Positions 34,666 through 43,173 of a stretch of 45,439 nt of DNA are shown piece after piece; within the stretch, counting starts at the first letter, position 1, and each line of letters starts with the position of its first letter. Source of the stretch: Bruticola sp004554425 (GTDB lineage Bacteria > Vulcanimicrobiota > Xenobia > Xenobiales > Xenobiaceae). A program made the position numbers and the translations under genes. Below the pieces are notes generated by a model. The model searched no databases and had not been told where the DNA came from. It saw only the letters and a list, made by a program, of their open reading frames with translations. The DNA is taken from NCBI GenBank assembly GCA_958366945.1, contig CATXCY010000020.1, forward strand, positions 1 through 45,439. The letters are read 5' to 3'.

Positions 34666-36645
34666 TTATTGCTCGTCAGCCATCTGTTCCCAAATGGCCA
34701 TAAGTTCTGTGTTTTCCTCTTGTTTGCGATCATATTCGTCGCGCAGCTTTTTGAGCTTTTCCGGATCGTTATAGAGTGCCGGATCGGCCAAACGCTCACC
34801 TAACGCTTGCATTTCTTCTTCTAAAGTGCAAATGCGCTTTTCCAAAGCGGAAAATTTCCATTTGAACTGGCTGCCAGCCTGACCAGAAGACTTATTACTC
34901 TGTCCTTCAGCTTTACTCTGTTGGTAGGCCGCCAAAGCAGCTTTGCGATTTTTAGCTTGCTGAGTTTTAGTCAGCGCAGGCTTGCCTCCTCCGGCTTTTT
35001 CAGCAGCTTCACGCTGCACTTCTTTGCGACGGGCTTCAGCATAGTCGTCGTAATTGCCTAAGTAGCGGAAAGCACGTCCCTGACGAATTTCTACCACAAC
35101 GTCGGCTAATTCATTCATAAAAAAGCGGTCGTGAGTGACGATCATCACCGTGCCGGGATAATCTTGCAAAGCATTAAGCAAAGCCTGACGCGATTCAATA
35201 TCCAAATGGTTAGTCGGCTCGTCTAAAAGCAGTAAGTTGGAAGGTTGCAAAATACAACGGGCCAAAGCTACACGGCTGCGCTCTCCTCCACTCAATACGG
35301 AAATTTCTTTGTTAACGTCATCGCCTTCAAAAAGCAAGCATCCCAATATGGTACGCACCCTAGTCTGATCGACGTCAAAACCGCAAACAGAGTAGACTTC
35401 TTCTAAAATGGTACGGTTCATATCCAACGACTCAGCTTGGTGCTGAGCGTAATAAACCGGTTCCAGTTTGTAACCAGCTTTAATTTTGCCGCTGTCGGGC
35501 TCTTCTAAACCAGCCAACAAACGCAAAAGCGTAGACTTGCCAACTCCGTTGCCGCCTACCAAAGCCATTCTCTCGCCGCGCTGCACTTCCAGGCTTAAAC
35601 CAGTAAGAACTTGGCGTTGACCGTAAGCTTTATAAACATTTTTCACGGAAAGTACCGATTGCCCGGAAGCTGAAGCCGCAGCAAACTGAGCCTTTAAAGA
35701 ACGCTGGTCTTTGTCTGGAGCTTCAATGAGGTCGCGCTTTTCGATAAGTTTTATGCGACTTTGCACACGAGTAGCCAAAGTAGCTTTATAACGGAAACGC
35801 TCTACAAAGCGCATTTCCTGCTTCAGCTTCTTTTGCTGATTTTGGTAGGCGGCTTCCTGTTGTTCACGACGACGCTCGCGCTCTTCGACATAAAAGCTAT
35901 AGTTGCCAGCATATTCACTAATTTTAGTATTGCGCAACTCTAGGACGCGATTTATACAATGATCCATAAAGTAGCGGTCGTGAGAAACCAAAATAACTGT
36001 AGCTGAACTTTTACGGATATAATCTTCCAACCACTCAGCAGCATAAATATCCAAATGGTTAGTAGGCTCGTCTAAAAGTAGTAAGTCTGGGTCGCGCAAA
36101 AGCAACTTGGCCATGGAGCCGCGCATTTGCCAACCGCCGCTAAATTCAGAGGTCAAGCGATCCATATCGCCATCAGTAAAGCCCAAACCATGCAAAGTAC
36201 TGCGAATTTTGGCGTCGATCAACTCAGGCTCGCTATGTTCCAAACGCATACGACAACGCCCGTAGCGATTGAGAACAGATTGTAACCGTTCAGCATCAGC
36301 AGGATCGCTAGATTCGCCCAGTTTGGCCATTTGTTCTTCCAAAGAACGAACTTCAGCCTCGAGCACTTTGACATCGGCAAAGACTTGCTCCATCTCTTGA
36401 TATAGAGTCAAACTGTGATTAAGTTGGCCTTCCTGCCCCAAATACCCCACCTGACAAGACGGACCTAGAATAATAGAGCCACTATCATAGGGCTCAGTGC
36501 CGCAGATAATATGTAATAAAGTGGTTTTACCGCAGCCATTGCGGCCGACTAAAGCGACTTTTTCGCCGGGCGCCACAGCGAAACTAACGTCATCTAAAAT
36601 AACATGGGCGCCGAAAGATTTGTTTAAATTTACTACGTGAATCAC
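34666..36645 (-). CDS. ABC-F family ATPase
   Basis: This 659-aa soluble protein has two ATP-binding cassettes and no membrane domain. Cassette 1 has GRNGCGKTT, SGGWQMR and LLLDEPTNHLD. An arm/linker of two long charged helices follows (YVEERERRREQQEAAYQNQ and beyond). Cassette 2 has GGNGVGKSTLL, LSGGERSRVAL and LLLDEPTNHLD. A charged C-terminal coiled coil (last about 110 residues) completes it. ABC-F proteins bind the ribosome and rescue stalled or antibiotic-blocked translation; the exact subgroup is not resolved. The GTG start at 36645 is chosen because the core fold begins there; the reading frame further upstream gives membrane-like residues. There is no ribosome site but a -10 sits seven bases upstream, so it may be leaderless. 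Confidence 0.9.
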   Translation of the reverse strand: MIHVVNLNKSFGAHVILDDVSFAVAPGEKVALVGRNGCGKTTLLHIICGTEPYDSGSIILGPSCQVGYLGQEGQLNHSLTLYQEMEQVFADVKVLEAEVRSLEEQMAKLGESSDPADAERLQSVLNRYGRCRMRLEHSEPELIDAKIRSTLHGLGFTDGDMDRLTSEFSGGWQMRGSMAKLLLRDPDLLLLDEPTNHLDIYAAEWLEDYIRKSSATVILVSHDRYFMDHCINRVLELRNTKISEYAGNYSFYVEERERRREQQEAAYQNQQKKLKQEMRFVERFRYKATLATRVQSRIKLIEKRDLIEAPDKDQRSLKAQFAAASASGQSVLSVKNVYKAYGQRQVLTGLSLEVQRGERMALVGGNGVGKSTLLRLLAGLEEPDSGKIKAGYKLEPVYYAQHQAESLDMNRTILEEVYSVCGFDVDQTRVRTILGCLLFEGDDVNKEISVLSGGERSRVALARCILQPSNLLLLDEPTNHLDIESRQALLNALQDYPGTVMIVTHDRFFMNELADVVVEIRQGRAFRYLGNYDDYAEARRKEVQREAAEKAGGGKPALTKTQQAKNRKAALAAYQQSKAEGQSNKSSGQAGSQFKWKFSALEKRICTLEEEMQALGERLADPALYNDPEKLKKLRDEYDRKQEENTELMAIWEQMADEQ

Positions 36646-36652
36646 GCCGTTG

Positions 36653-36658
36653 ATAATA
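36653..36658 (-). promoter_or_regulatory. -10 element positioned for a leaderless transcript
   Basis: TATTAT on the minus strand ends seven bases before GTG 36645, so transcription would begin at the start codon. The -35 is weak (TTGTTC, 16 bases upstream). Start region reads CAACGGCGTG, matching the gene at 41492. Confidence 0.45.
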
Positions 36659-36819
36659 ACACAAACTGTGTAGAGAACAAATAAGCATAGCCTAAACCAG
36701 GCAGGAAGAAAAAAAAACTGGCTAAAAACATTCTTGCATTCAATTTTGCTTAGGCCGGACAAATATCAAAAAGACGATTCCGCGCCAATTTTGGCAAACA
36801 ATTTTTAAGGGTACAAAAA

Positions 36820-38061
36820 ATGAATACAGTACGCGAATTAGCCCAAAGGGCAAAGAACGCTTCTTTCGCTTTGGCCAATTTAAAAACCGGCGAAAAAAAT
36901 CAAGCTTTAGAAAAAATTGCTGGACAACTTTTAGCAGATCAAGAGCAAATTTTGGAAGCCAACAAAAAAGATGTAGCCAAAGCCGCCCAAGACGGAGCCA
37001 CGCCGGCTTTTTTAGACAGGCTCAGTCTTACCTCAGCCCGCATTTTGGCCTTGGCCGACAGCGTGCTTAAAGTAGCTCAACTCGACGATCCTGTAGGACG
37101 CGAAGTTGGCTGGACTCGCCCCAATGGTCTTTCCATACGTAAAGTTCAAGTGCCTTTAGGCGTTATTGCCATGATCTACGAAGCTCGCCCCAACGTAACC
37201 GTAGACTCAGCCGTGCTTTGCTTAAAATCTGGGAATGCTTGCTTATTGCGCGGTTCTTCTCATGCTGCCGAATCTAATAAAGTGTTGGCTAGCAGTATGC
37301 GCCAAGCCCTTCGTGAGTGTGGCTTAGATCCCGATTTTATCATTCCCGTAGAAAACGAAGGCCGCCAAGCTGTCGAAGAGCTGGCCAAAATGAATGGTCT
37401 AATCGATTGCATTATTCCTCGCGGCGGTCATAGTCTAATTAGTAGAGTTAAAGAAATAGCCACCGTTCCGGTTATCGAAACAGGCGTAGGCAATTGTCAT
37501 CTTTATGTACATAAAAGTGCCGATTTAGACATGGCTTTGAATATTTTAGTCAATGGCAAAACCCAACGTCCTGGCGTTTGCAATGCCTTGGAAACTTTGC
37601 TTATCGATTCCGAAGTGGCCCCGCAATTTTTGCAAAAAATAGCCGAAAATGACGATATGGCCGAAGTTACTTTGCACGGTTCTCCCGAAGTTTGTGCTTT
37701 AACTGATAGAGCTGTAGCCGCTACCGAAGAAGATTGGGATAAAGAGTATCTCAGCTTAGATATAGCTGTCAAAATTGTCGATGGTATAGATGAAGCCATC
37801 AATCATATCAACGCCCATTCTTCCGGCCATTCCGAAGCGATTGTCACCGAAGACTGGAAAGCAGCCAAACAATTCCAACAGCGCATTACCTCCTGTGCAA
37901 TTTACGTCAACGCTTCCACCCGCTTTACAGATGGCGGCGAATTTGGCTTTGGCGCCGAAATAGGTATATCTACTCAAAAGCTTCATGCTCGCGGCCCACT
38001 CGGTTTGGAAGCTTTAACTACAAATAAATATCTTATCGAAGGCGAAGGCCAAATTCGCTAA
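36820..38061 (+). CDS. proA: Glutamate-5-semialdehyde dehydrogenase (gamma-glutamyl phosphate reductase)
   Basis: The 413-aa second enzyme of proline synthesis reduces gamma-glutamyl phosphate with NADPH. The N-terminal NADP domain, the PGVCNALETLLI segment with the catalytic cysteine, and the C-terminal family signature (FTDGGEFGFGAEIGISTQKLHARGP) are present, and the length is normal. AAGGG lies nine bases upstream of the ATG. It is divergent from the ABC-F gene and is followed after ten bases by the inverted-repeat-rich gene and then a methyltransferase, forming a likely three-gene operon. proB is separate at 24267-25382. Confidence 0.97.
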   Translation: MNTVRELAQRAKNASFALANLKTGEKNQALEKIAGQLLADQEQILEANKKDVAKAAQDGATPAFLDRLSLTSARILALADSVLKVAQLDDPVGREVGWTRPNGLSIRKVQVPLGVIAMIYEARPNVTVDSAVLCLKSGNACLLRGSSHAAESNKVLASSMRQALRECGLDPDFIIPVENEGRQAVEELAKMNGLIDCIIPRGGHSLISRVKEIATVPVIETGVGNCHLYVHKSADLDMALNILVNGKTQRPGVCNALETLLIDSEVAPQFLQKIAENDDMAEVTLHGSPEVCALTDRAVAATEEDWDKEYLSLDIAVKIVDGIDEAINHINAHSSGHSEAIVTEDWKAAKQFQQRITSCAIYVNASTRFTDGGEFGFGAEIGISTQKLHARGPLGLEALTTNKYLIEGEGQIR

Positions 38062-38071
38062 TTTTAATGTT

Positions 38072-38581
38072 ATGAGCTCACCTAACGCGGGCGCGGTTTC
38101 AGCTGCGCAACAGGCTGAAACGGTGCCTGTTTCGGCCTCACATGATCAGCAAGAGGGCGGCCTAAAGAAAGAGGCCGCAACTATGCTGGAGAAATTTTAT
38201 GCCGAAACAGGCACCTACCAAGTCGGGATGCACACTTTGGCTTCTTCGCGTCGTTTTCTTATGGAAGAATTACAAAAAGGCATCCCGACTTGGTGCGCCC
38301 GCGACGCGAGTGAGCTGGCACTTTGGCTGGAAGCCAGAAGAGCGAAATTGCACAGCCTTTACAACCTCGCCTGGGAAAATTTTTCCCAGGCGAGGCAACG
38401 TATGGCCGCAGCCGCCGAAGGGCTTTCTTCGGAGAAAGCCCAAGCCAAAGCTGCGGCCATAGAAGCTGCCGAGCATTTGCTTATGAGCGACAAGCGCCGC
38501 CAAGAGTTAGATTTTTTGCAAAAAAAACTAGAAGCTGTCGCTGCTACTTTTCCTGTCAACGACAGCCCAACAACAGACTGA
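38072..38581 (+). CDS. Helical protein encoded by an inverted-repeat-saturated gene
   Basis: This 169-aa frame encodes a polar N-terminus (1-30), then helices to the end, with a likely coiled coil at 85-155 (rich in Ala, Glu, Arg, Gln, Leu). It has no export signal and no recognised family. It begins ten bases after proA and has no ribosome site; ATG 38072 abuts the first base of a large folded element (38075-38316). The first three quarters use codons rare in neighbours (GCG, GGG, CCG, AGG), as required by base pairing, while the last quarter looks like neighbours. Short frames in other phases and on the other strand are by-products of the palindromes. It may be a real protein, an RNA, or both. 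Confidence 0.55.
   Translation: MSSPNAGAVSAAQQAETVPVSASHDQQEGGLKKEAATMLEKFYAETGTYQVGMHTLASSRRFLMEELQKGIPTWCARDASELALWLEARRAKLHSLYNLAWENFSQARQRMAAAAEGLSSEKAQAKAAAIEAAEHLLMSDKRRQELDFLQKKLEAVAATFPVNDSPTTD
38075..38316 (+). ncRNA. Candidate structured RNA with four-way junction
   Basis: All arms are perfect. Closing stem: AGCTCAC 38075-38081 with 38310-38316, then CGCGGGCGC 38086-38094 with 38295-38303. Branch A: GTTTCAGC 38096-38103 with 38114-38121. Branch B: GGTGCCTGTTTCGGC 38122-38136 with 38201-38215, containing CAGCA/TGCTG (38147-38151, 38184-38188) and GCGGCCT/AGGCCGC (38157-38163, 38172-38178). Branch C: ACCAAGTCGGGATGC 38217-38231 with 38280-38294. Between the helices the junction has only bases 38095 and 38216 unpaired. 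The strand is assumed from operon direction; a DNA cruciform role is possible. It lies within the 38072-38581 reading frame. Confidence 0.6.
38324..38461 (+). repeat. Second run of perfect hairpins in the same gene
   Basis: TGGCT/AGCCA hairpin at 38324-38336. Nearly closed palindrome CCTCGCCTGGGAAAA 38365-38379 with its complement 38381-38395 (one central base). TATGGCCGCAGC 38401-38412 with its complement 38450-38461, enclosing GGGCTTTCT 38420-38428 with AGAAAGCCC 38433-38441 around a TCGG loop. A weaker GCTGTCG/CGACAGC pair at 38534-38566 lies near the stop codon. Together with the preceding element this is eleven or more helices in about 490 bases. Confidence 0.8.
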
Positions 38582-38613
38582 GGAAAAACAACCTTTGTCT
38601 TTTAGGCTAAAAA

Positions 38614-39315
38614 ATGGAATTGCTGCTTATCGCTTTCGAAAACATATTTTGGATTATCAAGCAAACTATACGCGAGTTTTTCCTTTACGGAGGCTGTCTA
38701 TGGTGGTATAGGTTGCGCTTGTCGCTCATGTTCAGTTGGCTCGGCAGCTCGCCTAATGTGGCCGTTTTGCGATATTTTAAGCAACATGCTCCCCAAAAGT
38801 TGCAAAACGGCCACAACTTGCCTGACGATTGCGGCGACCTGACTTATGGAGAGACTTTGCCAGGTACAGTTTATGCGTTACTAAAAGCGGTCGGCGCTTC
38901 AGAGCAAACAAAAGTAGTAGATTTAGGCTGCGGACGTGGAGTCGTTCCTTTAACAGCAGCCTTAGCCTTTGGCTCTAAAGCTGTAGGCATAGATATAGTG
39001 CCCGATTATATAAAACGAGGACAACGAGCCGTCAGTTTGTTAGGTTTTAAAAATAAAGTCAGCTTCGAAGAAGCTGACTTTGGACGTCACAAATTGCCTG
39101 CTGCTGATATTTATTTTTTGACTTCAGTATGTCTAGATAGCCAAACTTGGAAAGCTTTGCAAAAGAACTTACTGCAGCACGCTCCACTAGGCTCCAAAGC
39201 AATAAGCGTTAGCCGAGAGCTAGACCAGCCAGGATGGGAACTATGCGATCGCCTAGTATGTCCATTCACTTGGGACGAAGCTACAGTTTATATCTATCGC
39301 AGAATTGGTAGCTAA
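38614..39315 (+). CDS. SAM-dependent methyltransferase with hydrophobic N-terminus
   Basis: A 233-aa protein. Residues 1-45 are hydrophobic and aromatic (LLIAFENIFWIIKQ, FFLYGGCLWWYRLRLSLMFSWLG), giving one or two membrane or interfacial helices. Residues about 65-230 are a class I methyltransferase: VVDLGCGRG at 103-111, AVGIDIVPDYIKR as motif II, and DIYFLTSVC as motif IV. The domain resembles small class I enzymes related to the DOT1/protein-methyltransferase group; substrate unknown. AGG lies about eight bases upstream of the ATG. It is the third gene of the proA cluster, and its last four bases overlap the end of the convergent HD-GYP gene. Confidence 0.8.
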   Translation: MELLLIAFENIFWIIKQTIREFFLYGGCLWWYRLRLSLMFSWLGSSPNVAVLRYFKQHAPQKLQNGHNLPDDCGDLTYGETLPGTVYALLKAVGASEQTKVVDLGCGRGVVPLTAALAFGSKAVGIDIVPDYIKRGQRAVSLLGFKNKVSFEEADFGRHKLPAADIYFLTSVCLDSQTWKALQKNLLQHAPLGSKAISVSRELDQPGWELCDRLVCPFTWDEATVYIYRRIGS

Positions 39316-41492
39316 TCTGACAATGATTCAAGTTTAACGTTAATCTTGCCAAACTCTAATTCAAAGCGCTTTACCAATTCGGGATCGAAAAGCGTACCGG
39401 CTCCCTTTTTGATGCGTTGTAAAGCCGCCTCTTGGGTACATACTCCATGAGCGTCTCCCTTGGTAAGTAAGCGCTCATAATAGTCGGCCAAACCGACAAT
39501 TTGAGCAGCCCAAGGAATAGCTTTCCCTTTTAAACCATTAGGAAAACCACTGCCGTCCCACATTTCATGATGATATTGGATAGCTTCTAACACACCATCG
39601 GGGAAAGGCATAGCAGAAAAATTCTCATAGCCTAAAAGTGTATGCTGTTTATAAAGTTCATTGCATTCTTTTATATCTGCATCATTATCGGGATTATCAG
39701 CATAATACATAGCCACATCAGGCAAAGCCATTTTGCCAGAATCATGCAAGCAAGCCCCTACATGAATACCGTTCTTCAGCTCTTCTCCTAATTCGAAGGC
39801 TCCAGCCAAAATATCGGCAATAGCAGCTACCCGCTGAGAGTGAGACTGACAATAAGCATCACGTAAATCGGTCAAAGCAGAAAGCGAGCTCATAAATTGG
39901 AAAAGACTATCTTCAACATTGCTGCTATATTCTCGCTCTTCCTGAATAGCTTGACGTAAACGTATTGCCTTAGTGCCAAAGAATTGCAACATAGAGGCTT
40001 CAAAAAAATCGCTCTTGCGATCGGGCAAATCACGCAAAGCCGCTTCGGCCAAAGTATGTAAAGATGCTGAAGTTTGACCTTTTTGCAAAGAATCGGCACT
40101 ATCAAAGTAAATTTGCTGTTCTTGACTTGTACTATCTTTCATAGCTTCAAGCAATAATTGCTCTGCCTCTTTGAGCCTACCTAAAGCCCGATAACTCAAT
40201 CCTATATAATAGCGAGAGCGACCATCTAAAGGAAAAAACTTACTATAAGCTTCAAGCTCTTTGACAGCTTCTTCATAAGAAGCGTTCCTATAGTGAAGAA
40301 GACCTATTTCATACCTAGCTTCCTGAGCTTTGGGATTAAGTTCTAAAGCTTTGCCAAAAGCAGCAACAGCTTTATCAAAGTAGCTAAGCTTGGCATAAAC
40401 TACACCTAAGGCGTAAAAAGTATAACTGCTGCGTGGGTCTAGCTTGGAAGCTTTTTCCAACTCGGCCACAGCCTCAGAAAAACGCTCCAAAGAGCTAAGC
40501 ACAGTACCTAGGCAATAGTGAACTTCACTCTCATTAGGACAAAGAGCGGCCGCTTTATGGAAATAATCCAGAGCTTTGGCATTTTGCCCCAAACCTTTTA
40601 AGGCCTGACCAGCAGCCAGTTGATATTCAGCTGCTTCAGGGGCTAAGTCGGCAGATTTGGACAGATAATCGGCAGCTTCATCTAAGCGATATTGCTTCTC
40701 TAGACATTTGCCTAATCCAAAATAGGCCTCTATACAAACTGGATGTTGTTCCAATAATTCGCGCAAGATACTTTCAACTTGTGAATATTGCTCAGCCAAC
40801 ATATAGGCCTGGGCTAAACGCAAACTGGCCTTAATATGACCAGGAACTATTCCCAAAGCCTTGCGGTAGGCATCTATGGCCTTAGCGGTCTCTTTCAGAT
40901 TGAAGCGGGCCAAACCCAAAGCATAAAATCCATAGGCATCGTCATTATGGCGGGAGCAATATTTTTCTGCAGCTTGGCAAGCTTCTGAAAATTTGCCCAG
41001 TTTATTCAAAGCAAGACTATGCCACAAAAAGAGTTGCGGCAACAAACTGTCTTGTCCACCCAGCTCATCTAAGGCAGCTTGCGCTTCGGGGAAGCGATTT
41101 AATACCAAAAAAGATGCTGCAGCCTTGACCATAAACTTCAAGTCTATGCTATTTTCGACAGATTTTTTCAGTAAATCAGCAACTTGCGCTGTCAGCTTCG
41201 GATTGGCGAATCTGACTAAGCTCAAGTCTAAATCTCCATCTTCATCGATAGTTCTACCCAGTGCGTCCATGCCATACTCGATTTTACCATCGAGCACATA
41301 AGCTAAACCCAAATTAAATTGCAAAGGCCCCGATTTATCTCCACAAGCCGCAACTTGCTTAAAAAAAGAGACAGCTTCGGCAAAATGCCCATCGTTTAAG
41401 CACTTCTCTCCTTTAGAGAAGAGCAAGGCACTGTCTTTAGAATCGACTAAAGTATTTTCTTCTGCAACGGTATTTCTTTGTTCTATGCTCAC
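39312..41492 (-). CDS. TPR-repeat protein with C-terminal HD-GYP-like phosphodiesterase domain
   Basis: A 726-aa cytoplasmic protein. Residues about 20-480 contain roughly eleven to twelve TPR units (for example YxxLGxxLxxxxRxxEAxxxLxKAxxLDP). Residues about 545-720 are an HD-GYP domain: HSQRVAAIA helix, LHDSGKMALP with the HD pair near 582, HTLLGYENF, and YHHEMWDGSGFPNGLKGKAIPWAAQIVGLADYYERL. The family motif is GYP; here it is GFP. Such domains hydrolyse cyclic di-GMP or related dinucleotides. GTG 41492 is chosen because a TATAAT ends six bases upstream and no ribosome site exists; the longer frame to 41537 (TTG) reads through that promoter. Confidence 0.86.
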   Translation of the reverse strand: MSIEQRNTVAEENTLVDSKDSALLFSKGEKCLNDGHFAEAVSFFKQVAACGDKSGPLQFNLGLAYVLDGKIEYGMDALGRTIDEDGDLDLSLVRFANPKLTAQVADLLKKSVENSIDLKFMVKAAASFLVLNRFPEAQAALDELGGQDSLLPQLFLWHSLALNKLGKFSEACQAAEKYCSRHNDDAYGFYALGLARFNLKETAKAIDAYRKALGIVPGHIKASLRLAQAYMLAEQYSQVESILRELLEQHPVCIEAYFGLGKCLEKQYRLDEAADYLSKSADLAPEAAEYQLAAGQALKGLGQNAKALDYFHKAAALCPNESEVHYCLGTVLSSLERFSEAVAELEKASKLDPRSSYTFYALGVVYAKLSYFDKAVAAFGKALELNPKAQEARYEIGLLHYRNASYEEAVKELEAYSKFFPLDGRSRYYIGLSYRALGRLKEAEQLLLEAMKDSTSQEQQIYFDSADSLQKGQTSASLHTLAEAALRDLPDRKSDFFEASMLQFFGTKAIRLRQAIQEEREYSSNVEDSLFQFMSSLSALTDLRDAYCQSHSQRVAAIADILAGAFELGEELKNGIHVGACLHDSGKMALPDVAMYYADNPDNDADIKECNELYKQHTLLGYENFSAMPFPDGVLEAIQYHHEMWDGSGFPNGLKGKAIPWAAQIVGLADYYERLLTKGDAHGVCTQEAALQRIKKGAGTLFDPELVKRFELEFGKINVKLESLSD

Positions 41493-41498
41493 GCCGTT

Positions 41499-41504
41499 AT
41501 TATA
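41499..41504 (-). promoter_or_regulatory. -10 element positioned for a leaderless transcript
   Basis: TATAAT on the minus strand is followed by six bases (AACGGC) and GTG 41492. TTGTTA lies 18 bases upstream as a -35. Transcription would start at or next to the start codon. Confidence 0.5.
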
Positions 41505-42024
41505 CACAAAAAGCAATATTATTAACAATTTCCCCAATGCAGTTCAAAAAGTCAAAAGCTCGCTATTTAAGCGAATATGCACATTTGCGAAGAATTAAAA
41601 ACATTTTTTTATTTTTATTTTTTTTGCCCGCATAGCTAATAGATATAAAAAATCATGTAATTTTGACTTGCACAAAAGCAGGGGACTTGATTTTGAAATA
41701 AAAAAGTACCGCTATATACCGCAGAAAAAAGAAAATAGGCTTTTTGCTAAGCAGCCCAACGGCAAAGCGAAGCAAAAGCACAGTCCTTATTTCAGAGAAT
41801 ACTTTTTTTCAAGTCGCAGAGGCGGGTGCAATACAGCTCGAGTGTTTTATACAGAACTCAGATTGCAAAGGCGGCTAAGCGAGTCGGCAGTATCATACGG
41901 TGCACCGGGCTTTGCTTAAGAAAAATAAGGCAGCCATTTAAGGTTAGAATGCCAAGTATGCTCTGTTGTTTTGAGTTACTCCCCATCTTGATTTCAGGGG
42001 ATTCTCAGTAATGGAAGAGGTTGT
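41505..42024. other. Long intergenic region, possible small RNA, no supported gene
   Basis: 520 bases between divergent genes. 41575-41735 is AT-rich. 41737-41910 is richer in G and C and holds several short inverted repeats: GCTTTTTGCT/AGCAAAAGC (41738-41780), GGTGCA/TGCACC (41825-41906), and smaller pairs between them. CCCC/GGGG at 41981-42000 precedes the nitroreductase gene. Frames of 60-80 codons exist but have no ribosome site or protein-like composition. A small RNA is possible; no known family was recognised. Confidence 0.4.
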
Positions 42025-43050
42025 ATGGTCACTAAATTAAAGTCTAGGAATATCACAGAAAACGATTTTCCCAAAGATGCCGATGATCTGACAAAAGTAT
42101 TATTTATCCTTCATTACGCGATTCTAGCGCCTTCATCTTGGAATGCCCAGCCTTGGATATTTAAGTTGCATGGCAATACCATTAAGTTATTCCATGACAC
42201 CGAGCGCGTACAAGCTCATCGCGACCCCTTAGGCAGAGAAAATATTATTTCATGCGGCGCAGCGCTATGCAATCTTCGCATAGCCTTGCGCCGTTTTGGT
42301 TTCTCGGAAGAAACCGTTATCATGCCCCCGAACTCTGAAGAGAACTTAGTAGCCGAAGTAACTTGGAAAAATACCGGCGAATTTGGTAAAGACAATAAAC
42401 TTTTTAAAGCTATTCAGCAGCGCCATTCTTACCGCAAACCCTTCAGCGAAGAGATTGTCAAACCGGAGCTGATTGAACTTTTTGAAAACGCAGCTAAAGT
42501 TTATGGATGCGAGTTTGTGCCTATTACCATTAACAGTACTCAAATGGCTTTGGCCGGTATGATTAGTGAAGGCGACAAAGATTTAGGCGCCGATTTGGCA
42601 ACCAGAAAAGAATATGCTTCTTGGGTACGCAGCAGCGGACGCTCCGAAGATGGCGTCCCCGGTTATGCTATGGGTAATACCAACGCTGTAGCCGGCATTT
42701 TAGCTCCTCTTACCCATAGAGTATTTAACTACACAGACGAATTTGCCCGCGGCGATCAAGCTCTCACTTGCGCTACAACTCTTTTGGGTGTAATCACCTC
42801 TCCTACCGACACTCCCAGTGACTGGGTACAAAGTGGACAAGCTGTAGAAAGAGTATTACTTAGCGCCGCTGCCAACGGCTTGCAAGCCTCCTTCCTCAAT
42901 CAGCCCATTCCTGTAGTAGAATTGCGCAAGCGTTTGCAAAGTCTCTTGGGCTTAACCGATTGGCCGCAGCTTATTTTACGCATTGGTTATCCCACTGAGC
43001 CGCCCAAAGTGACAGCTAGACGTAGATTAGACGACGTTGTTTTGCTCTAG
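42025..43050 (+). CDS. Acg-family nitroreductase-like flavoprotein
   Basis: A 341-aa protein of the duplicated nitroreductase type (Acg-like). Motifs: ILHYAILAPSSWNAQPWIFKL (residues about 29-49; the family LAPSxxNxQPW flavin-site segment), an RHSYRKPF segment near 133, AVERVLLSAAANGLQASFLNQP, and the C-terminal LRIGYPTEPPKVTARRRLDDVV signature. These proteins bind FMN, are sometimes redox-inactive FMN stores in mycobacteria, and are regarded as stress-related. AGAGG precedes ATG 42025. A single-gene unit with a strong terminator. Confidence 0.88.
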   Translation: MVTKLKSRNITENDFPKDADDLTKVLFILHYAILAPSSWNAQPWIFKLHGNTIKLFHDTERVQAHRDPLGRENIISCGAALCNLRIALRRFGFSEETVIMPPNSEENLVAEVTWKNTGEFGKDNKLFKAIQQRHSYRKPFSEEIVKPELIELFENAAKVYGCEFVPITINSTQMALAGMISEGDKDLGADLATRKEYASWVRSSGRSEDGVPGYAMGNTNAVAGILAPLTHRVFNYTDEFARGDQALTCATTLLGVITSPTDTPSDWVQSGQAVERVLLSAAANGLQASFLNQPIPVVELRKRLQSLLGLTDWPQLILRIGYPTEPPKVTARRRLDDVVLL

Positions 43051-43083
43051 TCTCGCTCCAAGTCATATGCATCTCAGATAAAG

Positions 43084-43149
43084 TAAGCCTCCTTTCTCCG
43101 AAACGATCGGCATAGTCTTCATCGATTCGGCCTGAGGGGGCTTATTTTT
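43084..43149 (+). terminator. Terminator of the nitroreductase gene
   Basis: TAAGCCTCC (43084-43092) pairs with GGGGGCTTA (43136-43144); an inner stem CCGAAACGAT/ATCGATTCGG (43098-43107, 43121-43130) has one mismatch. TTTTT follows at 43145-43149. Confidence 0.85.
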
Positions 43150-43173
43150 CACTTGGCAAAAAAAGGAATAAGC

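Noticed and set aside
38199..38610. Several frames in other phases and on the minus strand within 38199-38610
   Set aside because: They arise because palindromic arms read open in several frames; none has a start signal or protein-like composition better than the 38072 frame.
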